Assembly: GCA_013396915.1 (NCBI GenBank)
Contig: VWZL01000708.1
Coordinates: 375,852 to 439,851, forward strand
DNA: 64,000 nucleotides
DNA from: Stercorarius parasiticus
Taxonomy: Eukaryota > Chordata > Aves > Charadriiformes > Stercorariidae
Reading direction: 5' to 3'
Below are positions 13,190-25,200 of this stretch, piece by piece (positions within the stretch are counted from its first letter, which is position 1; the number at the start of each line of letters is the position of its first letter). Under the pieces are notes generated by a model that saw only the letters and a list, made by a program, of their open reading frames with translations, was not told where the DNA came from and searched no databases. A program made the translations under genes and the position numbers.

Positions 13190-13266
13190 CTCCGAGATAA
13201 GAATCTAAAACCCAGAGTAGGTACCTAAGCTTCCCACTTAGTGAATGGAAGTTAGATATCTGAGAA
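13190..13266. repeat. relic of an old palindromic interspersed repeat (copy A)
   Basis: The copy has two imperfect inverted arms: TAGGTACCTAAGCTTCCCA near 13218 and GAATGGAAGTTAGATATCT near 13243. The arms and spacer resemble a widespread sauropsid motif built from 'TTAGGCACCTAA' and 'CCCATTGAAGTCAATGGG' palindromes. I recall the motif from reptile and bird DNA but cannot name its Repbase family. The inverted symmetry is directly visible; the family assignment is inference. Confidence 0.4.
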
Positions 13267-13381
13267 AAACGATCAATAAAACCTAGCCAAAACCAGCACT
13301 TACCACAGTTGTCTCCCTTAACTCCTGTGATTTTGCAGAGGTTGAGCACCTGGTTGGGGGTTGCAAGCCTCTCTTTTCGTG

Positions 13382-13417
13382 TATGACCCGAGGCCTGAGT
13401 CTTGCCCTCAGGTCATA
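13382..13417 (-). other. strong hairpin, 12-bp stem
   Basis: Arms 13382-13393 (TATGACCCGAGG) and 13406-13417 (CCTCAGGTCATA) are complementary at 11 of 12 positions, with a 12-base loop. The one mismatch becomes a G-U wobble if the minus strand is transcribed, so a minus-strand RNA would pair along the whole arm. The stem is shorter than a typical microRNA precursor. No known small RNA is recognised. Confidence 0.6.
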
Positions 13418-15591
13418 TATACCATGACCATACCATACCATCAAGATATGGAAGGATAGCCCTAGGTACAAGTCTGCAAGACCATTTTTACAGACAAAAC
13501 ACTAGAGTTCCTATGTATGACATCATCAGGCATTCACAATCAGTCCTGGAACATTCTTTCAGTGAGGTAAGATTTAGAGTACGCGAGCTCTTAAATGCCA
13601 TTTCACTGCTTGCTTTCCACTTCCCTGAGAAGTGGGCCATGAAATGTTGCTATGCTTTATGTATGCAATATTATTCCACAATTCTCAGGCATGGTGCTTA
13701 TTGTACCTTAAAAAAAAAATGCTCTATCTCAAAGAGCTACAGATACAATACAATTATAGGACAGTATAAGATATTCAACAACTCTGGAATTTTCCTTCAG
13801 GAATTTCCTTAAATCCACGTACTGTTCTTAGTGCAGCATTCTACATTTGGATTTTCAATTTAGCTGAAGGATGTTTAAAAACTTATGTAGCCCCAAAACT
13901 CCCAGTTGACCACAGAGAAAAGACAGGCCAGGAGTATCAATTATCCTTGTCAACTGTAATTTACACTTGCTAAACTACCTGGCAGATCTCCTCTTTCCAG
14001 ATGCTGTAATAGGAATAACTTATGCGGTAAGCTAAAAAAATTCGTCTTAATAATATTGTGCTTCTGTAATGTTTTTCGTTCTGATGGAATGCCAAAAAGA
14101 TTTAGATGTTACACAGAAGAATCTGTTTGAATACCATTTGTACAGTCCCTCATAGTCAAACAGAGCCAAGAAAAGAAAAGAAAAAAAAAGGTATTTAAAT
14201 AGATGGAGCTCTGAAATTCTGAAATAATTTTGAAATTGCCATTGCTTTTATTGTCCTATCATTCCCCTTACTTGTATGTTTTTCTGTATTAATTCATTAA
14301 GACTTGTCCTTAATTCAATTTGCAAGCCATTCAGAGTAAGATCAGTGATATTGCTTTATACTTGCCTAGTACGATGGGAGAACACATTTTATGTTCCTCA
14401 TGCTACAAGCATATAAAGATTGAGATTAAATAATAAAGCAGTTTAGCATGCAGCCTGAAAAACTATCCTCTCTAGCAGCAGGATATGCTTTTCTACCACT
14501 CCAGCTGACATGGCTTCAGTACTGTTTTACAAAGAAGAGATGTCTTTAAGTATCCTGAATTTCTCTTGAAATTTTCTTGCCCATGTCCTGATCAGACTTG
14601 TTCTGGCCAAGCCTGTGAGAAGTAAAGGAACTTTAACCACAGGGGATGTAGCTGGGAGCAGATTTAGATAATGACTCCTGAAGATTTATTACTAACAAGG
14701 CAGATGTATCAGCAAGACTGAGTGATTCCTTGGCCGTGGAATTTAACTCTTGTTACTAACATGTGTTCTGGAGTGTCAGCTTTCAATTTGGAAATGTTGT
14801 GTTCTTAGCCATTATGGTGGGGTCTAGAAAACAAACTGCAAATCTGGTATCTTCCATTTTGCTAACAGCAAACACCCAGTAATATTTTCAGTCTACCTGC
14901 TTCTCAGAGGCATCTCTGCCTGTTGCTGCTTCCTATCCCCCTTTTCCCACAAGGGGGAGTGAAATTTTATTACACAGCCGGTATTTCTAGCACTGCTGGT
15001 CCAAGAATAGGACAATGGTATGAAAGGATGTTGACAAGTGACTATGGAAGTTGTCAAGATAAATGCCAAATGAGAAGGAGAGCTGCAGGAAAAAAAAAAT
15101 ATTGACAAATAATGAGTGAAGAGGAGGGTAGAAGCAGGTTCTGAGGTGGTTCTCCAAAACAATATTTTATGTCCTAACCCCTTCACACAGCCTGAGAATG
15201 TTAGAGATCAAAAAGAATGCCCACTTTTTCAAATAACAACTATGGAAATAATCAAGTATTTTGCACAAGCTGCATATATTCAAGTCCAAGCCATCACTGT
15301 GTACATACTTAAAAATGGTAATAAGTAATGGAGTTATAAACTTTCAACAATGAATTAACATTATCATGGCATTTAGGCACAATTACGATAGGGTACATAG
15401 TGTGCTGACCATCAAAATGATAGTCATGAAGATCATGATGTTCACATGTTATAAAGCTTTAGATCTTTACATGACAGCGAAGCAGCTCTGGATTAAAAGA
15501 TTTGGAAAGACTACACCTTTTCCCACTCTTACACAGCTCAGTCTTAATTAATTATTGCAGCTGCAATGCTTGGCACCAATACATACTTGTA

Positions 15592-15670
15592 GGCCCATTG
15601 AAGTCAATAAAAATCTGCAAGGCCAAAGAGTACCTCACAACAAATCTTTTTTCCAAGATTGGGGCCCGGA
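15592..15670. repeat. relic of an old palindromic interspersed repeat (copy B)
   Basis: GGCCCATTGAAGTCAATAAAA at 15592-15612 matches the core palindrome CCCATTGA..TCAATGGG. A further GGGGCCCGG segment near 15661 resembles the flanking 'gatcggggcc' end I remember from sauropsid copies. It is strongly diverged; the family name is not assigned. Confidence 0.35.
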
Positions 15671-15847
15671 ATTGTTTTGAAGCATAGCAGCTGTGTGAAC
15701 ATTATAATTAGAGCATGTCCTCATTCTGCGGTCAAATTCAAACAAATATATATCCTCATCTTGACTGGGCCTGTTCCTACAAGTGAATACACCAACTTCA
15801 AATCATTTGTCAATTAAGGCATACATAGACTAGCAACTTTAGCTTAC

Positions 15848-15928
15848 TTTAGACATCTAACTAAGGTTACAATTCAAATTCATGAAATGTAGGGACCTAA
15901 ATGACCTGTAGTCAATGGAGGGAGGCAA
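15848..15928. repeat. relic of an old palindromic interspersed repeat (copy C)
   Basis: A segment reading TTTAGACATCTAACTAAGG is followed about 45 bases later by GGGACCTAAATGACCTGTAG and a GTCAATGGAGG core. The order and spacing of the 'ttaggcacctaac', 'cacctaaatg' and 'gtcaatggga' modules match copies A, E and F in this window. Confidence 0.4.
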
Positions 15929-16071
15929 GTGTCTGCTAGGGGTGATTCAAAGCAGCTGCACTGAATTTCTTAAATGCAATGGTATCCTAAAACTGGTCTG
16001 ATTTGATACACTCTTTTCAAAGCCCGTCTAACCTCAAGCAAGACAAAGACTCAGGAAACCGATTTTAGAAG

Positions 16072-16093
16072 GGGGGCAGGGGAGACTGCCCCC
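16072..16093. other. GC-stem hairpin
   Basis: GGGGGCAG (16072-16079) pairs perfectly with CTGCCCCC (16086-16093) across a six-base loop. It is a stable short stem in AT-rich surroundings. No transcript is known to pass through it, so I do not call it a terminator or RNA gene. Confidence 0.7.
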
Positions 16094-16560
16094 TGAGAAT
16101 TATGATAATTCATGATGAAGATTTAAAATAGAGCTACTTAGAAGAATTGGAAAATAACAGTGAAATTTTGATTTTGAAAAAAAATTATCAAAATTATTCT
16201 GTAATAGATAGCTATTTCTATAGTTATTCCCTTTGAAATATTAAAAAAGATACATCATTTATGTTTATAAGATTGTTTTTAAAGTCTTCAGGAAAAAAAA
16301 TATTTACACACAAGGCATCAGAAGGGGCAATGGGGAACAGAGAATCATGAACAACAGTCATGGAACTAAAGAAAGGAATGAGGTAAATCTTATTTTCAAA
16401 CAAATGTAGGGGATGCTGGATGCAGCTGGAAAAAAGTCGGCCTTCTTAACTGTGAATTGCATGGAAACAGAGGTCCTATTGCTGAACAAACAAACAAGAC
16501 ACACGTGCACATCCACACTTCAAGCATGAATAATTTCAGGTCAGGGTATGTCATGACCGT

Positions 16561-17394
16561 GAAGAACTAGGACGCTGATGAGGGATCAGAAGAGTACTGA
16601 ACATCCTGATTTCTAGAGATGAATGGAGATTGTGAAGGTTTCAGAGCCTGGCTCTTACGTATTCTTCTGCTAGAGGGCAGGGCTTGGGCTCTAGTCTCTG
16701 CTTGCCTAACACAGCACACTTCACCAGAGGCCCAGTCTAGCCCACAAGAATCTCCTATCCCCTCTGCTCTGCATCTTTCCAGAGACAGGGAGGGTTGTTC
16801 CAGTAGCCAGCACTGCCAGAATGACTGAAAAGTTTCTTTACCCTGATAGCCTTTCAGCATACTGGTCATCCTTCTACCAACCCTTCTACACCCACCCCAG
16901 CAGAAAGAAGGGCCTGGACTAAGCTCAGCATCCTGAAATACTGGCACTGGGTTTCTCCCAGTTCTGCTTCTCTCCTTTTCCCTCTTCCACCCTCCCACCG
17001 AGACCAGCAGCTGGCTTGCATGGAACGGATGCAGTTATTCACCTCATCTCCTGATACTCTCTTCTCTTCGCCGTACCAGCCACCCATGCCAACAGGTACA
17101 GGAGGGGATAGTTTTCTTTGTAACAGCTGCTGGTGGTGGTGTGAAAAGGCAAACAGTTCTTTCCTTGGAAAGGAGCACAGGGACATACGGTAGGGATGGG
17201 AATGAGGAGGGGGTTGAACTGTGCATTTCCAGATACTGCAGCTGCCAAGGTTGGATGATGTTAGTCTAAGGCACAAACTGTACTAGAAACCATTTCAGAT
17301 TGCAGAGTTCCTTTTGCTGGATGTCTCAGCACTAATTGGGAGTGACGTATTCTTTTTCTTGTCTCTTTTTTCTCTCTTCGTCCCATTTTCCCAG
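16561..17394. other. GC-richer patch, function unknown
   Basis: Base composition rises to roughly 50% G+C over about 0.8 kb, and overlapping long frames appear on both strands (143 codons at 16567-16998 minus, 136 codons at 16866-17276 minus, 69 codons at 16619-16828 plus). The translations are rich in S, R, Q and G, lack any domain I know and overlap each other, as expected from low stop-codon density. The patch could be an old GC-rich retroelement or LTR, a non-coding exon, or a regulatory element. Confidence 0.4.
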
Positions 17395-17469
17395 GCCAGA
17401 CTATCCTACCAGAAAGTTTGTGGTATGGATTTTGTATCCCTATAGGCCAGAGAAGCAACTGGACAGAAG
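17395..17469 (+). other. candidate exon with very strong splice sites
   Basis: A long uninterrupted pyrimidine tract (about 17351-17392, ending TTTTCCCAG) precedes position 17395, and a consensus donor (CAGAAG|GTGAAT) follows 17469. The enclosed 75 bases are a multiple of three. Two reading frames are open across it (starting PDYPTRKF or QTILPESL) and one is closed. I do not recognise either peptide. No in-frame partner exon was found next to it, so a non-coding transcript or a chance site pair remains possible. Confidence 0.25.
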
Positions 17470-18070
17470 GTGAATACCGAGGTCTGTACTCCCTTTAGCA
17501 TCTTTCTTTCTTAATGTCCATGCACTGAGAAGCTGGAAATAACAGAAATCTTCAGTCTGGGTCTTGCAGGTCTGAAGTACCTGCTCTAGAAAGGAGACGA
17601 TATTCAAGGATATCTCTGCGTTTTCTGCACATTAACTCAAGTCATCTCCTAGTACAGTCCATAGGCTTTCCCTACTGCCCTTTGAAAACAGCTAAAATTC
17701 TCAATTGATTGGATAGGAAATGTTTATATCAAAAGTAAATGCTCTGTACCACCTCGCTGAGATGCTTACAGATGCCTATTGAGACACCTAAGTTGATGTT
17801 CCAGGCCAAAGGGAATTATCTCCACTCTCTATATTGATTTTGATTTTAAAAAATTGCAACAGTGGGTTGTACTAACATCCTCTGAAAAGTTTGAAAGGAA
17901 AATAATGCTAAAGAGTCTATGCCATGGAATAGTTCTGTCTTCTGATACATGATAGGAACACACCAGCTTCAAGTCTTGATATCCCTGTTCTGGAATATAA
18001 ACTCACACTTCCATTTTCCTTCTTCCACATCATGGGCAAGTATAATAACCACTGCTCTACAAAGTCAGTC

Positions 18071-18083
18071 TTTTTTTTTTTTT
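18071..18083. repeat. poly(T) run, 13 bases
   Basis: An uninterrupted T homopolymer followed by CCCCAG. It forms a strong splice-acceptor-like pyrimidine tract on the plus strand, but no exon-like segment with a donor follows. Confidence 0.9.
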
Positions 18084-18239
18084 CCCCAGCTTCTCTTGTT
18101 GATGTTATTCCACTTCACATAAATAATTAAATATTACTGTTAAATAATAAATATTAAATAAATGGGCCAGTGAGAGAGCAGGAGAAATACTGGCACTAAG
18201 ATCTTTCTCTTAATATTTTCACATCTTTCGTTGTTTTTT

Positions 18240-18248
18240 GGGGGGGGG
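18240..18248 (+). repeat. poly(G) run, 9 bases
   Basis: An isolated nine-G homopolymer immediately after a T6 run. It is a single tract and therefore not an intramolecular quadruplex motif. Confidence 0.9.
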
Positions 18249-19242
18249 AAATGCCTCATTTTTAATCTCCATTTCAGTAAAAAAATCATAATTATAAAAA
18301 ATTTTGATGAAATTATTTTTCCTGATATCTATACCATAAGTTGACAAAACTGAACATGCGTACATATAGATGTAAACATTGTTCATTTTTTAAATCTCAA
18401 GCAGTAAATGCCAGAAACTATCCAAATTAATTACAGCACAGATAAGAATTGCAGAGGTAGGCCCATTCCAACTCATAGTCTTGGCTTTTTTAAAGGTACC
18501 ACATTTCATGAGAGGGTTTTCTCTTCTGAGTGCATATGAACGTGTATTCAGGCAGCTGTCTAAACAGGAGGTGTATTGAAATCACCGAAACACAAAGCGA
18601 TGTTAAAATCCTGGAACAGCTGTTGAACTGGAAAATACTTGCAAGCCATTGCTCATCTTCCAACCCTGAGCATTCTTCTACTTTCAGAATACTTTTCTCC
18701 CTCTCCTTAAAAGAACCCTGAACTAATAAATAATAAGTTCAGCAACACTGCTTGAATGGGTAAACACCAACATGAGGCCAGATTTTGAGCAGTCTATAGA
18801 AGAAGGACTTGAAAACTACAAAAATTAAACACCACATACTAAGTGATTGATATTTAGTAAAAAAATCCCCAGAGGCAACTTTATTTTCAGAGATTAATTT
18901 CTTCCAAAAGTGTAAGACACAAGCTTCTACGCTGTCTTTCTGCAGTTATTATAAAGATCCATTTTTTATCGTCCAAATTTCAGAATATTCAGAAGACAAA
19001 ATTTGGACTCATTATTTCAAAATCAGTTATTAGACATATGTTTAACAATATACAAAGCCAGCACTTCAAACCTAACATCTGAGTGAAACTTTATGTGCAT
19101 TATAGTCAAAATGTATTTCATTACTCTGAATGGTTTCATTACTTTAGCTTGGTTTTAGTTCTTGGACATCTTTACTGTAATTTTAACTTGCAAAGTGTGC
19201 TGTTCATTGTAAACTGAAACTAAGAAAAAGGTAGTTTTGGCA

Positions 19243-19257
19243 TTTTTTTTTTTTTTT
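19243..19257. repeat. poly(T) run, 15 bases
   Basis: An uninterrupted T15 homopolymer with no recognisable retroelement body on its 3' side. Confidence 0.9.
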
Positions 19258-22200
19258 ACAAGACCACTTTCCCGTAGCATTTAAGACTAAACAAATGGGT
19301 TTTGGTAACTTGTAACTGCTGAGTTTTACCTCATGGGATAAGTGTTCAGTGGTGTCATGTTGCTAAAACGCACATTCTATTTTAAAATTATAAAAATAGC
19401 TTGATGCAGCTTTATTACTACATACAGTCCTTCAGACCCTTCTTTCATAAAACTTGCAAAGCAAATATTCACCTAGAGATGGGCTAGTGTGGTAGCTGAT
19501 CTGGTTGCTTAAGACAGAGATGCTATGAAGTAATGTTTGAAGGTTATTCAGTTTCATATTTGGTGTTACTAAAATGCAGTGAGCTGTTCTGAAGATATGT
19601 CTGCCATTTTGGGCTGACAATTTGCAGAGGCTGGTTTTGAACTGGAATAGGATTGTGCTTGCCCTGTTACCAGGAAATAGGGCTCTTCTAGTTTTGGCTC
19701 AAATCCATTACTAGAAATTATATGATAGCTTCAGATTCAAATCAGTCTCTCTTCCTCAGAATATAAAGGCATTAAGATAGGAAGTTTTGTTTCCCGTACA
19801 CCCCTCTATAACAATATATCTCAGAATTAAAACAACAAACCTGCTCCTCAACAGAAAGGTTATGACAGCATGTATTAATGGCTAAAATAAATACATTTTC
19901 CCAACAAGACGAATTATGCACCAATATTCAGTATACCTGGAAAGGTCAGCACAGAACTCGTCTGGGAGCGGAACCAATAAATTATTTGTGTGATAAAAGC
20001 AATGTGTTGCCTAGAACAAAATGCACTGTGTTTTTTAACTCTGACAATTTATTTTCCTTATAAATAAAACATCATCCATGGTAAAACAATGTAGTGTGCA
20101 GTGAACAGAAATAATCTACAATTTTTAGCATGCATTTTAACAATGGTGTGAGTAACAGTGAAACAAGTTCAGCAGTAGATGGAGACTAAGAGCTGGCTCT
20201 ACAGGTAGGGAGGAAGAACTGTGGTTACAATGTTTCTAAAAATATTACAATACAATCAGCTCTTGTTGCAAGATGTGCAACGAGCTGGAGTAAAAATTCG
20301 TAATCACAATGAGCTTTGTATACTCCTTCTGCCCAAAGTTTCCATTTGCTTCGTTTTTTTTCTTTCTGTAACGTACAGTACCTTGCACGTATGCTGAATA
20401 CTCTGCTAAATCTGTCTTCAAAATCCTTTAATAAGTTTTCTGAAAATTCCTTTAATTTATAGCGCATATTTCTTTTACTGTAAATTATAGTCAGAAAAAG
20501 GTATTTTCAAAAATGTTGTTAAAAAATGTTTGCATTGGAAATTATTGTGTTTCTAGTCAAAAGTATTAAGGTCATAACATGCAAGTCTACAGTAGCATAC
20601 CCTTCTCTTCCCCCAGGAAAAGCCACTGTAGAGCTTTCATTGACTGAAATCTGATGGACCCTCCTGTAAGTATCCAGATGGAATTAGGGAAATAGTAGCT
20701 GCAACTTGTATTACGTGCAAATTCTGTCCCATGGTATTCCAGCTCAGGCACTTCAATATTTACAGATGACAAGAACGGATCAAGGAGCCTTTCCTTAAAC
20801 ACCTAGTTACGAGTATTTTGGCTTCAAGAGAGGACCCTAAAACTCAAGGATGTGCTGCTACTTTTCTGGCAATATGTGAATTACTCACCTTATCCACGAT
20901 GCTTATAAAACACTGGCAAGACAAAGTGTGGTAAGTCATGACTAATGTTCACTCAGCTAAGAGACAGTTGTTTTTCTGCTACCTTATTCTTTTTTTCTTT
21001 CTGAATTTAGAACTTCTGTTCTCTCTTCTCCTTCCCCTCTGTATTTTTCATTGATTTTTTTTTTTCCAAATAGAATGTAAACCTTGGGTGGATAATTATT
21101 AGTAGAGATATATGCAGTATCTGCCTTTTGTACAATACTATACCATATATAAGCACTGATGTCTTTTTCATGATTTTTCTTTTTTTGCTATAAACCATCT
21201 GATGATATAATTGCTTGTTTCTTAAAAAATGAAAGTAAAAACCATTGGTGAATGCATTTGTGCGTTACACATTGGCCAGAGATGAGAACTTTAATGGTTT
21301 TAACTCTTCATATTTCCTTAGCTGTGGCAGTATGTGAGGGAGGATTTGGTAGACTGTGGGTTGAAGTCCATGAATTTGTCTTCAGTTCTGATTCAGATTC
21401 CACCATAGCCATCTGTTAGCGTGAAAGTTTATTTACCTGTTTTTAGTGAAACATAGAAATCTCCTAAACTTCTACTGCTTTTTGGAACCAATGACTTATA
21501 GAAACAAAGAAAAGGTAACGGCATTGGTGCAGGATTTGCTTATAACATGTAACCTTCACCTGAACTCATCTTAAAGTTCTACATCTAAGCTAATCATTTG
21601 ACTCCAGTTACATTCTGTAGTGAGGGACAATCATCTTAAATGGTACCTTTTATAAGGAAAGTCTAGAAAACTAGCCAGATATAATACCTATAATGCAGAT
21701 GTTTAAATGCAGATGAGCTGAATCCAATAGCCGTGGTCCATAGAATTCTGGGAGCAGAACAAAAGTGGAATTCTGTTCAGTTGATTGGTACCACAGCTGC
21801 TCTGATGGGAACATATTTTCCTGTCCTATCACCGAGATTAAAATGGTTACCACTGGCAAAGAAATTGTGAATCCAGTCCAAAGAATTCCAGTGTAGTGCC
21901 TTCCATGTAAAAAAGATTAATTATAAACTATCCATTTTACATAGAAGGTAGCAACTGTATTTTCCCCAAACAAAATCCAAAATTTCTTTACAATAATGCT
22001 TTCATTCAGGAAACTTGGCATTAATAGCTTAATATAAACTACAACGTAATTGTGTATAATATGTAATTGTACATATAAGATATATTGAAGTTCTAAGTAA
22101 ATAAAAAAAGCAGAAATGAAATCTTTAGTAATCTTTAACTAAATTAGTTTGAACCTTTATTTCATGAAAGTTCTAAATTTTAGATTTTCATTCTTTGCAA

Positions 22201-25200
22201 AGATATTTTTTTTTATTTCTTAGATATCTCTTTTAAATGCATTATTTGTTTCTCAACCAGGTCAAATTTGCCTTTCAGTTTAAATATATTTTCATGTTTG
22301 CCATAATCAACATCAAGGGGTGATTTTTTGGAGGGAGATTAGAGTATTGCTCCTTTTTTCTCTCCCAGTGTTTCCCAATGCGTCACCCTGCTGAGGACAA
22401 ATGTGTCCTCCCAGACCTCTAGGATGACACTGGTTGCTGTATTCCAGTACCCATTTTGGCTCAACTCCCATTGACTTCGGCATGATGACAAGTAAGATGT
22501 AGATAGGTTCCAATAGCCACTCAGATAGGAAACTGTGAGCTTGATGTTTGGTGTGATAGGCAAAGGGCAATAGCTGAAAGGCACCAGAACCGTAAGTTAA
22601 TCTCTTCCTAACAAAGCAATTCTTACAGAAGTGTCCTGAACAAATATAAACAAGGTAGGATTGCATTTGTCAAAACCAGAAAAAGAGTATTGCACTAAGT
22701 AAAATGCAAATGATAGGAATTTGTACAAGAGTTTTGCCTTCATGGTTGGGCAGGAGACACAGCTGGTACATCAGCCACAGGACAGTAGAGGTGTAAGCTT
22801 CTATATCCAGCCTGCTTTCTTGTCTCCCCTGTATGGTTTGGAAGAAGAAACCTGGGGTGGGTCTTCATGTAAGTGTTTGAAGAGAATGTGCCAATTATCC
22901 ATGCAACTGGTCTCAGTTAGAAGGATAGAAATATTTTTGTATGAAACCTGTAAGTTCCTAGTAATTTTAAAAATAAATGGAACCATTGAAAGCACATAAC
23001 CATTTATTTCTTCTATATTCTTTTCCTACTTTGTTCATCCTCTGAAGAGTGCTGAAAGTTCCAGGAAATTAGTGAAATTTCTCATATGTATTAGAGGTAA
23101 GGTTCTGAAAACATCAACTGCAATGCAGAACCTCAGTGCACAAAAACTTTTTCACCTTATATTTTACACTAAATCTGACTAAAATACCTATCAAGAGTCT
23201 TAACAAATCATCATGGCTTACTGTAAAGTAATTTACAGTTGCATTTGCAGGCAGGCATCAGCAGGCTCAAAACCCATTACAGCCAAAGATAACAACATTA
23301 ACTTAATCCTGACAGGCAAAATACTCTAGTCAATACAGTTGCAAGTATGGTGTGTTGAAATATCCAACTGCAAACAATCCTGAGAAAGGTCAGTGCAGCA
23401 CAAGTGTTTAACAATACAAGTGTTCCAGTCTGGTGTTCTAGACAAAGGTTATCACCAATGTTCAAATCAGAGAAATTCACACTGAATAATTGCCTTTGAT
23501 GTTTTTGTAACACCGAGCTTTCATCACAACCACAAGCAGTAGCATTCATGTATCACAAAGACTTTGTTTAAAAAGCTGGTTAGAAATGCATTCAACTCAA
23601 AAAGGTGCACAGAGAAGTGGTCAACCACTTACATACGTTTTTACATTTTGTAATCTCTCTGTCCATGGTATCTGGATTACAAGGAAAGGCAGGCAAATAT
23701 CTGAACATTTGCATTACTTTCAAGCCCATATCCCTATAGCACTAGCAATTCCTAGATAGTCTATTGTGTTCACAAGGTCTTTTGATTTATGTTAATAGTC
23801 AAGCTAGAAGATATGTGACTTGCCAAAGCATAGAAAGAAAGTATTAAATAAAGTTTTTCTGAATTCCTCTTTCAGAGGGACAAACATCTGTTTTGGAATG
23901 AAGCACTAAGAATAAAATTTAGCTATAAAAGTAGTAGTGACCTTCTGATTAGCAAAATTTCAAGAAAGGGAAGGAAAAGAACTTCTGAAATATAATAATG
24001 CTTTGCCTCAAACACATCTTTGCTTCAGTCAAACTAAATCTCTTATTGATATTGATGTTTGCAGTAAGCCTCTGATGTTAACATAAAGCAACCTTTATAG
24101 TATATGTTAAGTGTACAGGGCTATTTCTCTGTACTTACTTAATGCCAAGCTACTGAGGTCCCAACTTCTAGTTATATATGTAATTTTTCAGACTAACTAA
24201 TGTAAATCACATATTTTTTAAGGCTAGTATTTGCAAGGTAACATTAAGCCAGGAAGCTCATTCCTACTATTATTTTAGGTTCAGACTTTGCTAAGAAAAT
24301 TGCTGCTCTCATTATTAGACTTTGAGACCTTATTTGTCTAGTAAATCCTGTCATATAAGGGATAAGTGCAAGAAAAACAAATTTAGAAGTCTAGGACTAT
24401 ATTTCTTCAGCATTTTCCAATAAACTAATGTTTAGTATGTTCTAGCAATGGGTTAGCAATTCATGTGAAGAGTCACATGTACAGTTAGTTACACAAGATC
24501 ATCAAATTACTCTTTGCTGAGGGGGGACAATTATTACAATAATAACTGGCAGGTTACTGTGTCATGACTCAATTTCTAGGAGAGAGATGATGTTTCTCAG
24601 GGAGGGACAGTCTAGAAGGTTAAAGCAACCATGCTTCATTAAACAAATGCATACCACTAGATCAAGTGCCAATAATGACATAACTGACATACAGCAGAAG
24701 AGGTCTGCACTAGTGTTCTCACCTTGTTTCCACTAGCATGTGTCATTGTGGATGCCTGTACTGAGGCTCAGCATGAGCAAGGGGCAGAAAACAAATGATG
24801 CCTTCACAGGGAGAGATGGGCACAACGTACAAATGTAATTTATCAAAACAAAGGAGAGACTGGAGCTGAACATCTGCATACATGTGTGTCTGATATACCT
24901 TAATGTCCAAGGTGTTGCAGAGTATACTCTGGGGAAAGAAATAAGGATGCTTTTTGGAGCACTTGTAAGGTGGCCTCGTTGTGGAACTGTGGATGGAAAT
25001 ACGCAATACGAGACAATTGTGATTAATCCACAGTTCATGTAAAACCTCTGACTACTTGCGTCTCCATTTTGAATTTATCTCTGAGTAGGTTTATAAAACT
25101 TAACGTGCAAATATTAGCGGGTGTTAACATAAACTGAAATCTCTAGCTGTTTGCAGAAATACTCTGTTCTTTATAAAACTTTATAAAGTTCAACAGCTTA

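Larger units (their letters stand above)
13418..16560. other. non-coding DNA with old repeat relics
   Basis: No gene is recognised. A 136-codon plus-strand frame (13402-13812) is near the length limit expected once by chance in a window of this size and composition, and its translation shows no domain, signal peptide or repeat. Old palindromic repeat relics lie near 15.6 and 15.9 kb, and a GC-stem hairpin lies at 16.07 kb. Confidence 0.5.

Noticed and set aside
12951..13349. 132-codon minus-strand ORF
   Set aside because: Near chance length; low-complexity hydrophobic and aromatic segment; overlaps another minus-strand frame and an old repeat relic.
13402..13812. 136-codon plus-strand ORF
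   Set aside because: At about 38% G+C roughly one ORF of this length is expected by chance in six frames of 64 kb (my estimate from a stop frequency near 0.066). The translation has no domain, signal peptide or repeat.
16567..16998. 143-codon minus-strand ORF
   Set aside because: Long frames here follow from the locally higher G+C; overlapping frames on both strands are open and none resembles a known protein.
20225..20467. 80-codon minus-strand ORF with a charged, protein-like composition
   Set aside because: No splice sites, family or neighbour support; dozens of ORFs of this size are expected by chance.
22313..22666. 117-codon minus-strand ORF
   Set aside because: A second frame on the same strand (22339-22584) is equally open, and no domain is recognisable.
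23806..23840. TGTGACTTGCC motif resembling a reversed MIR core
   Set aside because: Only about 10 bases match; the same holds near 27041 and 38363. The MIR call at 59770 rests on a much longer match.
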